The notes: generated from the letters alone by a model not told the origin. Counted from the stretch's first letter, positions 47,053 to 56,642 are shown. The stretch: DNA of 64,000 nucleotides from Nocardia colli (GCF_008704205.1 NZ_VXLC01000012.1:1-64000); one strand, 5' to 3'. Translations and numbers: made by a program.

Positions 47053-47928
47053 GTGACGGTGGAGGATTCGGTGGATTCTGCGGATGAGTCGTCGACGGAC
47101 GCGCGGGTGCCCGCCCGTTTCCGGCTCGACATCAGTTACGACGGAACCGATTTCACCGGCTGGGCACGCCAGCCCGGGCTGCGCACCGTGCAGGGTGTGC
47201 TGGAGGAATCGCTGAGCAAGGTGTTCCGGGAACCGGTGCAGCTGACCGTCGCCGGGCGCACCGACGCCGGCGTGCACGCGGAAGGCCAAGTCGCGCACTT
47301 CGATACGACCGCCGAGGTGGACACGGACAAGCTGGTGCACCGGATGGCGCGGTTCCTGCCGAAGGACGTGCGGATCAAGGAGATTCGGCTCGCGCCGCCC
47401 GAATTCGACGCTCGGTTCTCGGCGATTCGCCGGCACTATGTGTACCGGTTGACCACCGCTCGCTACGGCGCCGAGCCGTTGCAGGCGCGCAGCATCGTCG
47501 CCTGCCGTCCCGACGTCGACCTCGACGCCATGCGCGCGGCGTCGGGAAAGCTGTTGGGCCTGCACAACTTCGCCGCGTTCTGCCGTCGCCGCGAGGGTGC
47601 GACCACGGTCCGCGAACTTCAGCGCTTCGACTGGGCCCGGCACGGGGATCTGCTCACCGCCTATGTCAGCGCGGACGCGTTCTGCTGGTCCATGGTGCGC
47701 AGCCTGGTCGGTGCGGTGCTCGCGGTGGGGGAGGGGCGGCGCACCCCGGACTGGGCCGGTTCGCTGCTCACCGAGACCGAACGTTCCAGCTCGGTCACCG
47801 TCGCCCCGGCGCACGGACTGAGCCTGGTTGCCGTCGACTACCCCGCCGATGCCGACCTCGCCGCCCGCAACGCGCAGACCAGAGAGGTGCGCACGGTTCC
47901 CGCCGGCGACGGCTGCTGTGGCAGCTGA
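47053..47928 (+). CDS. truA: tRNA pseudouridine(38-40) synthase TruA
   Basis: This 291-residue protein starts at GTG with AGGAGA upstream. FRLDISYDGTDFTGWARQPG and VAGRTDAGVHAEGQVAHFD are TruA signatures; the catalytic Asp is residue 71 in GRTDAG. FSAIRRHYVYRL and HNFAAFC follow. It isomerises uridines 38-40 in the tRNA anticodon arm. TruA follows rplQ in most actinobacteria. Confidence 0.95.
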   Translation: MTVEDSVDSADESSTDARVPARFRLDISYDGTDFTGWARQPGLRTVQGVLEESLSKVFREPVQLTVAGRTDAGVHAEGQVAHFDTTAEVDTDKLVHRMARFLPKDVRIKEIRLAPPEFDARFSAIRRHYVYRLTTARYGAEPLQARSIVACRPDVDLDAMRAASGKLLGLHNFAAFCRRREGATTVRELQRFDWARHGDLLTAYVSADAFCWSMVRSLVGAVLAVGEGRRTPDWAGSLLTETERSSSVTVAPAHGLSLVAVDYPADADLAARNAQTREVRTVPAGDGCCGS

Positions 47929-47977
47929 ACCCGGCGGTCCGAGGGTTTCGCGGTACCGGAATAGGAACGGCGGCACG

Positions 47978-48823
47978 GTGGTTCCGCAGAGCATGACAAT
48001 CGACGGTCTCGGACGGTTCGGTGTGTGGCGGGCGTACAACCTGTTCACTCCGGAAGACGCGCAGGAGCTGGAGAAATCCGGCTATGGAACGCTGTGGCTC
48101 GGGTCGTCCCCGCCCGCCGACCTGTCCACCGTCGAGCCGTTGCTCGACGCGACCGAGACCATCAACGTGGGCACCAGCATCGTGAACATCTGGTCCTCGC
48201 CCGCGAAGCAGGCCGCCGAGTCGTTCCACCGGATCGAGGCGCGGTTCCCCGGCCGCTTCCTGCTCGGCGTCGGCGCGGGACACCCCGAGCACACCGGTGA
48301 ATACCGCAAGCCCTACGACGCCCTGGTCGAATACCTCGACGAGCTGGACGAACTGGGTGTCCCGGTCGAGCGCCGCGCCGTCGCCGCCCTCGGCCCGCGG
48401 GTCCTGAAGCTGGCCGCGGAGCGCTCCGCGGGCCCGCTGCCCTACTTCGTCCCGGCCACGCACACCGCGCAGGCCCGCGCGACGCTCGGACCGGACGCGT
48501 TCATCGCCACCGAACACAAGGTCGTACTGACCGATGATGCGCAACAAGCACATTCGCTCGCCGACGGCATCGTCGGCTTCTACCTCGGCCTCACCAACTA
48601 CGCCTCGAACCTGACCAGGCTCGGCTTCACCGACGAAGAACTCGCCACCCCCGGCGGCCGCGTCTTCGACGCCGTCATCGCCCACGGCAACGCCGAACAG
48701 GTTGTCGCCCAGCTCAACGCGCACCTGGACGCCGGCGGCAGCCACGTCGCGATCCAGGTCCTGAACGACGACTACATCTCCGTCCTGCGCACCCTGGCCC
48801 CGCTGCTGAACGCCCACAGCTGA
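47978..48823 (+). CDS. LLM-class F420-dependent oxidoreductase
   Basis: This luciferase-like protein of about 281 residues has RFGVWRAYNLFTPEDAQELE, YGTLWLGSSP, TINVGTSIVNIWSS and FPGRFLLGVGAGHPEHTGEY, the F420-type pattern of actinobacteria (the GTSIVNIW and GVGAGH strands line the cofactor site). The substrate is unknown. I chose GTG 47978, which has AGGAAC nine bases upstream; ATG 47993 is the alternative. It follows truA by 49 bp and ends at a classical terminator. Confidence 0.8.
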   Translation: MVPQSMTIDGLGRFGVWRAYNLFTPEDAQELEKSGYGTLWLGSSPPADLSTVEPLLDATETINVGTSIVNIWSSPAKQAAESFHRIEARFPGRFLLGVGAGHPEHTGEYRKPYDALVEYLDELDELGVPVERRAVAALGPRVLKLAAERSAGPLPYFVPATHTAQARATLGPDAFIATEHKVVLTDDAQQAHSLADGIVGFYLGLTNYASNLTRLGFTDEELATPGGRVFDAVIAHGNAEQVVAQLNAHLDAGGSHVAIQVLNDDYISVLRTLAPLLNAHS

Positions 48824-48850
48824 GCAGGACTCCGCAGACTTCCACCGATC

Positions 48851-48891
48851 GCGCCCCGCACCAGGTTCGACCTTGTGTGGGGCGCTTTTTT
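48851..48891 (+). terminator. Rho-independent terminator with T6 tail
   Basis: GCGCCCCGCAC (48851-48861) pairs with GTGTGGGGCGC (48875-48885) with one G-U pair, followed directly by six T residues (48886-48891). This is the most classical terminator in the window and ends the truA-LLM unit. Confidence 0.85.
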
Positions 48892-49077
48892 GTCGAAATA
48901 CCTTCTGGTGCAGTGACTTACGGACTCATACGTACGGCTTATCTCTAAGTTATGGCTCGACAACTGAAGCTATGTACCGTTAAACAGTGTCCCGTCAAAG
49001 GACGGCTCGATTTCACCAAGAATCAGGTTGGATGCTGTCCGCCCAGGTGGCACCGGCTTTTCGCGATGGAGAACGCG

Positions 49078-50211
49078 ATGACAACATTGAGTACGCCAAC
49101 TGTCGGAGCCGTGGCCGTGGCGGAGCTGTGCGCAGCCGCGCAGACGCACCGGGAGCACGGGGAGCGGCATGGGACGCTGCATCCAGAGGTGTGGCGGGAA
49201 CTGGCGGAGTCTCCGCTGCCGCGTGCCGCGCTGCCGACCGAGTTCGGCGGCCTGGAGTGGTCGGCTCCGCAACTGCTGGAGGCGGTGCGCAAGGTGTCCG
49301 CCGCTGATCCAGCCGCCGGGTGGGTGGCGGCGATCCATGGCCCGGCCGGAGCGTTTCTGTCCCGTCTGGACCCGTCCGCGGCACAGGACTTCGCCGACCG
49401 GCGTCTGGTGGTCGGCGGTTCCTCGATGCCCGTCGGCACCGCTGTCCGGCACGGTGGGCGGGTCCGGCTGCAGGGACGGTGGCCGCTGGTCACCGGCGCG
49501 CCGGCTATGACCCTGGCGGCGCTCGCGGCGCCGACGACAGGGCCCGACGGGGTGACGGTGACCCGTTGGTGGCTGGTCCCGTCTTCCGTCGTGAGCATCG
49601 AGAATGATTGGGACGCACTAGGTTTACGCGGCAGTGCCTCCTATACCCTCGGCTGCGACACCGAGGTGCCGCTCGCGCACGGCATCGACCTGACCGGGCC
49701 GCCGGCGGTCGACGCACCGATGTTCCGATACCCGCTCTACGCTCTGCTGGCCGGTTGCATCGCGGAGGTCGCGCGGGCGACCGCTGACCGCGCGCTCGCC
49801 GCCTTCACCGAACTGGCCGTCGGCATTCGCACCCGCTACGGGGCTGGACCGCTGGCCGAGCAGCCCATCGCACAGGCGGCATACGCCCGTGCCCACGGCC
49901 AAGTGCGGGCTGCGGTGGCTTTGCTCGACAGTGCGACGACGGCCGCGTGGATCAGCGCGCAGGCCGGTCCGGTCCCCACCGAGCAGGTGGCGCTGCTGCG
50001 CTCGGCCTGCTGTCAAATGGTCGATACCGCGGAGCGGGCGTGCCGCGAGCTGTTCGACGCCGCCGGCTCTGCGGCGATCCATCGGCGCAACGGGCTGGAG
50101 GGGTGCTGGCGCGACGCCGTCGTGATCTCCCGCCACGCCTTGGTCGCCGCCCGCGGCCGGCAGCTCGTCGGCGCCCATCACCTCACCTCGCGGGTGGCGA
50201 AGGACCTGTGA
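49078..50211 (+). CDS. Acyl-CoA-dehydrogenase-like flavoprotein (group D monooxygenase type)
   Basis: This 377-residue protein has the acyl-CoA dehydrogenase fold as used by flavin-dependent monooxygenases: LPTEFGGLEWSAPQLLEAVR and DPAAGWVAAIHGPAGAFLSR in the helical domain, RLQGRWPLVTGAPAMT and DALGLRGSASYTL in the beta domain, and CCQMVDTAERACRELFDAAG with AAIHRRNGLEGCWRDAVVIS in the last helices. No acyl-CoA catalytic Glu motif was found. GGAGA five bases upstream fixes the ATG at 49078. Its stop overlaps the start of the exporter gene (GTGA). It probably oxidises a small aromatic or hydrophobic compound with a separate flavin reductase. Confidence 0.7.
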   Translation: MTTLSTPTVGAVAVAELCAAAQTHREHGERHGTLHPEVWRELAESPLPRAALPTEFGGLEWSAPQLLEAVRKVSAADPAAGWVAAIHGPAGAFLSRLDPSAAQDFADRRLVVGGSSMPVGTAVRHGGRVRLQGRWPLVTGAPAMTLAALAAPTTGPDGVTVTRWWLVPSSVVSIENDWDALGLRGSASYTLGCDTEVPLAHGIDLTGPPAVDAPMFRYPLYALLAGCIAEVARATADRALAAFTELAVGIRTRYGAGPLAEQPIAQAAYARAHGQVRAAVALLDSATTAAWISAQAGPVPTEQVALLRSACCQMVDTAERACRELFDAAGSAAIHRRNGLEGCWRDAVVISRHALVAARGRQLVGAHHLTSRVAKDL

Positions 50212-51719
50212 CGTCGCGGTACGAGCCCGCCCCGGGTGCGTTCATACCCCGCGCCACCTCGTCCGGGCGCGAGTCGGTGGCGCTCCCCATCGTGGTGTCG
50301 GCTCGCCGGTGCGGACGCGCCACGCCCCCACCGCGGGCACCGTCGGCGTGGATGCTGGTCGCGCTGTGTCTCGGCGGCGCCCTGGTCACCTTCGACAACA
50401 CCGTCGTCACGGTCGGGTTGCCGCAACTGCAGGAGCGACTCGGCATCACTGCCGGGCTGGGGCCGTGGATCGTGGACGCCTACGTCCTGGCCTGCACGGT
50501 ATTGCTGCTCACCGGCGGCGCACTCGCCGACCGGTGGGGTGCTCGGCGGATGTATCTGAACGGGACCTGGTTGATCGCCGCGGGGTCGGCGCTGTGCGCG
50601 GTCGCAGACTCGGCGGGATTGATCATCGCCGGCCGGGTGCTCCAGGGGGTCGGCGCGGCCGCGGTCATGCCCGGGTCGCTGTCGTTGCTCAAAGCCGGCT
50701 ATGCGGACGGCCGCAGGCGGGCTCGCGCGCTCGTCATCTGGACGACGGTCGGGAGCACCGCCGCCGTGGCGGGGCTGGTCGTCAGCGGTGTCCTCGTCTC
50801 CGCCTTCGGATGGAGAAGCCTGTTCTGGGCAAACCTGGCGCTGGCCCTCGGCACGGTGATCCTGTCCAGGCGGTGCCTGCGCGAGACCCTGACCGTGCAC
50901 AACAGTCTGAATCTGTTGAGCCAGACCGTATTCCTGGCGGCGCTGACGGCATTCGTGGCGGGGGTGATCCAGTGGGGTGCGGTACCGGACTCGGCGGCGG
51001 GACCGGTGCTCATCGCGGTCGGCGTGCTGCTCGCCATTGCCTTCGTCGCGGTCGAACGGCGTTACCCCAACCCCGCGCTGCAGCTGTCCCTGCTGCGGCA
51101 TCCGCAGGCGCGCGCCACCGCGGTGGTGGCGTTCGTGGTCAATTTCGGCTTCTACGGGCAGCTCTTTCTGCTGGCCGGATTTCTCCAGCGGGTAGCGGGG
51201 TTCTCGCCCTGGCAAACAAGTTTGGTGATCACGGTGGAGGCCGCCGGTGCGGTGTTAGGCGCGCCGTGCGGCAGTTGGATCGCACAGCGATCGTCGACCA
51301 ACGCCGCCATGCTGACCGGTCTGCTGGTCATCGCTGGTGCATTGCTCTTCATGGCGGCCGGCGTGTGGTCGCATGCGCTGTGGCTGGTTGCTGGAACGTC
51401 ATTCCTCGTCGGTCTAGGTGTCGACATCGCGATCACGTCGGCGACCGCGGGCCTGCTCCGGGTCGCCGCCGCAGGCCACACCGGGGCGGCTTCGGCGCTG
51501 CTGACCATGGCCAGGCAGCTCGGCAGCGTGATCGGCGTGGCCGTGCTTGGCGTAGCCGGGACGGCGGGCACCTCGGCGGCCGGATTCTGCCGCGCGCTGA
51601 TCATTGCCGCGCTGGGCTGTGCGGGTGCGGCGTTGCTCGTTCGGCGTGCCCGGGGAGCGCGCCCCGCGCCGGTTCGGCAACCTGTACACGATCTCCGGAA
51701 AGCACAGGGTGCGAAATGA
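50208..51719 (+). CDS. MFS exporter, DHA2 (14-helix) type
   Basis: This 503-residue membrane protein has about 14 hydrophobic segments. Motif A-like GGALADRWGARRMYL follows helix 2, and RVLQGVGAAAVMPGSLSLL is motif C/B-like of the EmrB/QacA family. TFDNTVVTVGLPQLQ in helix 1 is the DHA2 hallmark. A 45-residue Pro/Arg-rich N-terminus precedes the first helix. It overlaps both neighbours (GTGA before, ATGA after), so the three genes are translated in step. It is likely a drug or product exporter. Confidence 0.85.
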   Translation: MTSRYEPAPGAFIPRATSSGRESVALPIVVSARRCGRATPPPRAPSAWMLVALCLGGALVTFDNTVVTVGLPQLQERLGITAGLGPWIVDAYVLACTVLLLTGGALADRWGARRMYLNGTWLIAAGSALCAVADSAGLIIAGRVLQGVGAAAVMPGSLSLLKAGYADGRRRARALVIWTTVGSTAAVAGLVVSGVLVSAFGWRSLFWANLALALGTVILSRRCLRETLTVHNSLNLLSQTVFLAALTAFVAGVIQWGAVPDSAAGPVLIAVGVLLAIAFVAVERRYPNPALQLSLLRHPQARATAVVAFVVNFGFYGQLFLLAGFLQRVAGFSPWQTSLVITVEAAGAVLGAPCGSWIAQRSSTNAAMLTGLLVIAGALLFMAAGVWSHALWLVAGTSFLVGLGVDIAITSATAGLLRVAAAGHTGAASALLTMARQLGSVIGVAVLGVAGTAGTSAAGFCRALIIAALGCAGAALLVRRARGARPAPVRQPVHDLRKAQGAK

Positions 51720-52729
51720 AGATATCCATCCGCGTCAACAACGATCTGCCCTACGAAGAACTCCTGCGGCTGGCTTCGGCCGCCGAAGCCGCAGGCGTAG
51801 ACCAGCTTTGGCTATCGCACGATCTGCTGCTCCGGTCCGCTCCGGTACTGATCGGCGCCCTCGCCGCGCGTACCGAGCGCATCCGACTCGGTATCGGCAT
51901 CATGAATCCGTACACCGTGCACACCACCGAGATCGCGATGGTGGCAGCCACCGCCCAGGAGATCTCCGGCGGCCGATTCGCCCTGGGGGTGGCCGCCGGC
52001 GCGACCGACTTCCTCGGCTGGGCCGGGCTCGAGCGACGCCGGCCGATGATGACGGTGCGGCAGTCGGTGACGGCCCTGCGCGCTCTGCTCGGGCATTCCG
52101 ACATAGCCGAAGCCGATCTACCGGACTGGTGGGGCGAGTCGAGCTCGCTGCGTTTTCCCCTTACCAGCCCAGTGCCCGTGTACGTCGGGGCGACGGGACC
52201 GCGGATGCGTCGGCTGGCCGGTCAGGTCGCCGACGGGGCGCTCCCGCTGCTCTCCCGTCCGGATCTGTACGGCACGATCAGCGACGATATCTACGCGGGC
52301 GTGCGGGACGCCGGCCGGGACGCCGCGGCGTTCGACCTACCTGCGTGCATCTGGGTATCGGTCGGCGAGCGCGGTGCCGCGCGGCGGGCGCTGGCCGAGA
52401 AGCTCGCCTATTACGGCCAGTCCTTCTCGCCGGATCACCTGGCGCCGTCGGGTCTGGCGCCATCGGACTTCCACGCGGCCGGAAGATACGCTCGCGCAGG
52501 GGATCTCGGCAAGGCCGTGGAATTCATCGATGGCCGCATGATGAGCCTGGCTGTCGTCGGGTCACCCGACGAGGTGATCGAGGGTTGCCTCGAGCTGCAT
52601 CGGCTCGGCGCCCGGCACATCTCTTTCGGTCCACCACTCGGCCCCGATCCGCTCCGGGCACTGACGGAACTGGGGCGTTCGGTCATCCCGGCGCTACGTT
52701 CGGCCGTTCCCGCACTGCGTTTGGTGTGA
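51716..52729 (+). CDS. LLM-class flavin-dependent oxidoreductase
   Basis: This 337-residue bacterial-luciferase-like protein has ASAAEAAGVDQLWLSHDLLL, RIRLGIGIMNPYTVHTTEIA, and EISGGRFALGVAAGATDFLG, then VPVYVGATGPRMRRLAGQVA; these resemble F420-dependent methylene-tetrahydromethanopterin-reductase-like enzymes. Its ATG overlaps the exporter stop (ATGA). With the upstream flavoprotein it suggests a two-step oxidation followed by export. Confidence 0.82.
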   Translation: MKISIRVNNDLPYEELLRLASAAEAAGVDQLWLSHDLLLRSAPVLIGALAARTERIRLGIGIMNPYTVHTTEIAMVAATAQEISGGRFALGVAAGATDFLGWAGLERRRPMMTVRQSVTALRALLGHSDIAEADLPDWWGESSSLRFPLTSPVPVYVGATGPRMRRLAGQVADGALPLLSRPDLYGTISDDIYAGVRDAGRDAAAFDLPACIWVSVGERGAARRALAEKLAYYGQSFSPDHLAPSGLAPSDFHAAGRYARAGDLGKAVEFIDGRMMSLAVVGSPDEVIEGCLELHRLGARHISFGPPLGPDPLRALTELGRSVIPALRSAVPALRLV

Positions 52730-52894
52730 GCGGTCGTCCCCGCACTGTGTTCGGCGGCCGCGACCAGCGGAAGTTCGCCCGTGCGATCGTCCTAAGGGAC
52801 TGTAAGGATGCGACTCGGAGCGTTCCCCAGCGGCTGTGACAGCAGACACACTCGATCTCGGCTGACGCGCTGATGCGTCGAAGAAGGAGATCTT

Positions 52895-54343
52895 GTGACT
52901 ACGACACAGCCCGTGAGCGAGCGGCGGGTCGTCGCGAACGTGCTTCGCGGATCGATCGGCAACCTGGTCGAGTGGTACGACTGGTACGTCTATGCGGCGT
53001 TCAGCGTCTACTTCGCGAAAACGTTCTTCCCCAAGGATGATCCGACCGCGCAGCTGCTCTCCACGGCCGCTGTTTTCGCCGTCGGCTTCCTGATGCGCCC
53101 GATCGGCGGCTGGCTGCTCGGCCGCTACGCGGACAAGTTCGGCCGCCGCTCCGCGCTGACGCTGTCGGTGACGGTGATGGCCGCCGGTTCGCTGCTGATC
53201 GCGGTGACTCCCGGCTACCAGACGATCGGCCTCGCCGCGCCGGCCATTCTGCTGATCGCCCGGCTGCTGCAAGGACTTTCGGTCGGTGGTGAGTACGCCA
53301 CCAGCGCGACCTATCTGTCCGAGGTCGCCTCGTCGGGCAAGCGCGGGTTCTACTCGAGCTTCCAGTACGTCACCCTGGTCGCCGGCCAGCTGGTCGCGCT
53401 CGGCGTGCAGATCATCCTGCAGCAGTTCCTGACCAGCGCGGAAATGAACAACTGGGGCTGGCGGATCCCGTTCTTCATCGGTGCCGCGGGCGCGCTCATC
53501 GTGATGTGGCTGCGGCGCAGCATGGACGAGTCCGAGCAGTTCCGGGCCGCGGCCGCGGACCCGGAGAACCGGGTCTTCGTCACCGACGGCATCGCGGAGC
53601 ACGCCTACCAGTACGGCAAGGACAAGGCCGCCGAGTCGGCCGCCGCACAGCGCGGCGAGCCGAAGCCGCCGCCCGCGCGTGGTTCGCTGCGCATGCTGCT
53701 GCAATACCCGCGCGAATGCCTGCTGGTGATGGGCCTGACGCTCGGCGGCACGGTCGCGTTCTACACGTACACGACGTACATGCAGAAGTTCATGATCAAC
53801 ACCTCGGGCATCTCCAAGGGCACGGTCGCGTGGATCAACTTCATCGCCCTGCTCGTGTTCGTGGTGCTGCAGCCGCTGGCGGGCGCGTTGTCCGACCGGA
53901 TCGGGCGGCGCAAGCTGCTCATCTTCTTCGGTGTCGCGGGCACGCTGCTCACCGTGCCGATCATGACCGTGCTCGCGCACACCACGAACGTGCTGGCCGC
54001 GTTCGCGCTGATGATGCTGGCCCTGGTGATCATCACCGGCTACACCTCGATCAACGCCATCGTGAAGGCGGAGCTGTTCCCGACCAAGATCCGCGCGCTC
54101 GGCGTCGGCCTGCCGTACGCCCTGACCGTCGCCATCTTCGGCGGCACCGCGGAGACCATCGCCCTCGCGCTGAAGAAGGCAAACCACGAGTCGGTGTACT
54201 TCTGGTACGTGGCGGGCTGCATCCTCGTCTCGCTGGTCACCTACTTCTTCATGCGGGAGACCTCGGCCTCCTCGACCATCGAGGCCGAGGGAACCGGCGA
54301 TACCGGGGTCGTCGAGCCGGAACACCGGCTGACCACTGCGTGA
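52895..54343 (+). CDS. MFS metabolite:H+ symporter (MHS family)
   Basis: This 482-residue, 12-helix transporter has GNLVEWYDWYVYAAFSVYFA in helix 1, FLMRPIGGWLLGRYADKFGR, and RLLQGLSVGGEYATSATYL, all hallmarks of the MHS family (KgtP, CitA, ProP, ShiA). A central loop of about 50 residues (EPKPPPARGS) separates the halves. AAGGAGA supports the GTG start. The response-regulator gene starts inside its stop (GTGA), so transport and signalling are coupled. A dicarboxylate, tricarboxylate or similar organic acid is the likely substrate. Confidence 0.88.
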   Translation: MTTTQPVSERRVVANVLRGSIGNLVEWYDWYVYAAFSVYFAKTFFPKDDPTAQLLSTAAVFAVGFLMRPIGGWLLGRYADKFGRRSALTLSVTVMAAGSLLIAVTPGYQTIGLAAPAILLIARLLQGLSVGGEYATSATYLSEVASSGKRGFYSSFQYVTLVAGQLVALGVQIILQQFLTSAEMNNWGWRIPFFIGAAGALIVMWLRRSMDESEQFRAAAADPENRVFVTDGIAEHAYQYGKDKAAESAAAQRGEPKPPPARGSLRMLLQYPRECLLVMGLTLGGTVAFYTYTTYMQKFMINTSGISKGTVAWINFIALLVFVVLQPLAGALSDRIGRRKLLIFFGVAGTLLTVPIMTVLAHTTNVLAAFALMMLALVIITGYTSINAIVKAELFPTKIRALGVGLPYALTVAIFGGTAETIALALKKANHESVYFWYVAGCILVSLVTYFFMRETSASSTIEAEGTGDTGVVEPEHRLTTA

Positions 54344-55053
54344 GCATCGGCCCGGCGCCCGCGCCGATCGACCCGCTGTGGGACGATCGGCGCGTGCGGC
54401 TTGCGGTGGTCGAAGATGACGACGGCGTCGGGGACGCGCTGGTCGAGGCGCTGAACGCCCGGGGCTACCGGGCCGAGCGCAAGCGACGCGGCGCGGATCT
54501 GCTGACGGCGCACCGCGGTTATGACGCGGTCATTCTCGACCTCGGCCTGCCTGACGCGGATGGTCTGCAGATTCTGCGGCAGCTGCGCGAAGTGAGTCAG
54601 GTGCCGGTGCTGATTCTGACCGCGCGCAGCGACGAACGGTCGATCGTGCGCGGCCTGCGCGGCGGTGCGGACGACTACATCGTGAAGCCGCCGCGGATCG
54701 CGGAATTGATGGCCAGGCTCGAGACCGTCACCCGGCGCGCGGCCGCCGCGGCGCAACCGGCGCAGGAGGTGGTGGTCACCGGGGACGTGCGGGTGGATCT
54801 CCAGGCGCGGGCGGTCGAGGTGGGTGGCGAGCCGATCACGTTGACCCAGAAGGAATTCGAGCTGGTGCAGGCGCTGGTCGAACGGCCCGGCGCGGCGGTG
54901 AGCAGGCAGCAGCTGATGGATCGGATCTGGGGCGACGCGTTCGTCGCGGTGTCGCGGTCGCTGGACGTGCACATGACCGGCCTGCGCGCCAAGCTGAATC
55001 GGCCGGGGCTGATCACCACGATTCGTGGCTACGGGTATCGGTGGGGGCAGTGA
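54340..55053 (+). CDS. OmpR-family response regulator
   Basis: This 237-residue protein has a receiver domain (VRLAVVEDDDGVGDALVEAL, phospho-acceptor Asp67 in VILDLGLPDADG, Lys116 in YIVKP) and a winged-helix DNA-binding domain (ITLTQKEFELVQALVERPGA to SLDVHMTGLRAKLNR and IRGYGYRWGQ). The start at GTG 54340 overlaps the transporter stop; GTG 54394 would remove 18 residues before the receiver and is also possible. It works with the histidine kinase that follows 13 bp later. Confidence 0.9.
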   Translation: MSIGPAPAPIDPLWDDRRVRLAVVEDDDGVGDALVEALNARGYRAERKRRGADLLTAHRGYDAVILDLGLPDADGLQILRQLREVSQVPVLILTARSDERSIVRGLRGGADDYIVKPPRIAELMARLETVTRRAAAAAQPAQEVVVTGDVRVDLQARAVEVGGEPITLTQKEFELVQALVERPGAAVSRQQLMDRIWGDAFVAVSRSLDVHMTGLRAKLNRPGLITTIRGYGYRWGQ

Positions 55054-55066
55054 CCGGGGACAGGGT

Positions 55067-56497
55067 ATGCGGCGCCGGCTACTCATCGCGCTGACCGTGT
55101 TCGCCGCGATCGCGGTGCTGGCGTTCGCCGTCCCGCTGTCGCTGACGGTGGCGACAAGCCGGACCCAGCAGTTGGTGCTCGCCCGGTCCGGCGACGCCGA
55201 CCGGTTCGCCACGCTGGCCGCCGCCGCATCGACCGGGGGTGACAGTCGTGCGTTGTCGGATGAGGTGGGTCGCTATCACGAGCTGTATGGCGAGAACGTG
55301 CTGGTAGTCGATGCCAAGGGCGCGACGACCGCCAACGGCGGCGCGAACCTCGATGACCCGGGAATCGGTGCCGCGGTGGCGGCGGCCCGGCGTAATCAGC
55401 GCCCGCACGCGGTGGACCAGCTGACGCCGTGGGGCGCGCCGACCATGCTCGTCGCGCGTCCGGTCGGCACCGGAGTGCAGGTCAGCGGCGCGGTGGTGAT
55501 CGAGGCGTCGACCGCGCGGGCGCGCGCCGACATCGCGCGGACCTGGGCGTTGATCGTGCTCGGCGGTGCGATCGCGATGGCGCTGTTCACTTTGCTCGCA
55601 CTGACGTTGAGTCGCTGGGTGCTGCGACCGTTGGCGGCGCTGTCGCACTCGGTCGCCGATCTCGCCGCGACCGTGCCGAAGCCGCGGGCTGAGACGATTG
55701 CCGCGAAACATCCCTTGTCCATCGCCAGTCATCACGGTGGTCCGCCGGAAATGCGTGCTGTCGCGGAATCTTTCGACGCCATGGCGCTGGCGGTCGCGGA
55801 TTCGGTTGACGCGCAACGGCAGCTGGTCGCCGATACCGCCCACGCCATGCGAAACCCGTTGGCCGCCCTGATGATTCGGCTTGACTCGCTGGAGCATGCG
55901 ATACCCGGCAACGCGGCCGGCACCTTTCGCAGCGCCAGCGCGGAGGTCGAACGGCTGACCGCACTGCTCGACGGTCTGCTCGCGCTCGCCTCCGCCGAAA
56001 CGCCGGATGCTTTCGACCTGGCCGAGTTCGGCGAGGCCGATGATCATTGCGACGCAGTGCAAGTGGTCGCCGATCGCTTCGACGCGTGGCACTCGGCCTT
56101 CGAGGCGGCGGGGCAGGAACTGCACGTCAGTCCGTCCATCGAACACGCAGACGTCGCCGTCCCCGCGGACGTGCTGGCGCAGATTCTCGATGTGCCGCTG
56201 AGCAATTCGTCCCGCTACGCAGGAACCGGCACCCGCACCGTACTCACCGTCGCCGCCGAACCGGGCTGGGTCACCCTGACCGTCCAGGACAACGGCACCG
56301 GTGTGCCCACCGACGAACTCGATCGGCTCACCACCCGCTTCTTCCGCGGCTCGACAGCCGTCAGCGGCGGCTCCGGCCTCGGTCTCCCCATCGCCGCCGC
56401 CCTCGCACAAGCCCGCGGCGGCACTCTCGCCGTCGCATTGATCGCCCCGCACGGCCTCGCCGTGCACATCCGGTTACCTGCGGCGGAGGCCGTATGA
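55067..56497 (+). CDS. Membrane sensor histidine kinase
   Basis: This 476-residue protein has helix 1 (LLIALTVFAAIAVLAFAVPL), an outside sensor part of about 120 residues, helix 2 (WALIVLGGAIAMALFTLLAL) with a HAMP region, and a HisKA box with His259 in DTAHAMRNPLAAL. The ATPase domain has LSNSSRYAG as N-box (Ser replaces the usual Asp before Asn), DNGTGVP as G1 and GSGLGLPIAAALAQARGG as G2. GGGGAC precedes the ATG. It follows its response regulator and precedes the TAXI-type receptor gene. Confidence 0.9.
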   Translation: MRRRLLIALTVFAAIAVLAFAVPLSLTVATSRTQQLVLARSGDADRFATLAAAASTGGDSRALSDEVGRYHELYGENVLVVDAKGATTANGGANLDDPGIGAAVAAARRNQRPHAVDQLTPWGAPTMLVARPVGTGVQVSGAVVIEASTARARADIARTWALIVLGGAIAMALFTLLALTLSRWVLRPLAALSHSVADLAATVPKPRAETIAAKHPLSIASHHGGPPEMRAVAESFDAMALAVADSVDAQRQLVADTAHAMRNPLAALMIRLDSLEHAIPGNAAGTFRSASAEVERLTALLDGLLALASAETPDAFDLAEFGEADDHCDAVQVVADRFDAWHSAFEAAGQELHVSPSIEHADVAVPADVLAQILDVPLSNSSRYAGTGTRTVLTVAAEPGWVTLTVQDNGTGVPTDELDRLTTRFFRGSTAVSGGSGLGLPIAAALAQARGGTLAVALIAPHGLAVHIRLPAAEAV

Positions 56498-56642
56498 CGA
56501 AGCGCGGCAATTCGTCCCACCGGCATCGGCGCGGCCGCCGCGCGGCGGCTGGTCGCCGAGGGTGCGGCAGTGGTGCTGTGTGGCGTGCGGCGGCCGTGCA
56601 GCCGCGCTATGGACGGCGGGCGGACAACGACGGAGCGTGGGA
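56498..56642 (+). pseudogene. Remnant of a short-chain dehydrogenase N-terminus
   Basis: Between the kinase stop and the receptor gene, the phase that continues after the kinase stop reads PTGIGAAAARRLVAEGAAVV then LCGVRR and stops at TAG. This is the Rossmann start of a short-chain dehydrogenase (T-G-x-G-I-G, then helix and strand 2) without its start, first strand and remaining domain. It looks like a decayed gene fragment, although a chance match cannot be ruled out. Confidence 0.45.
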
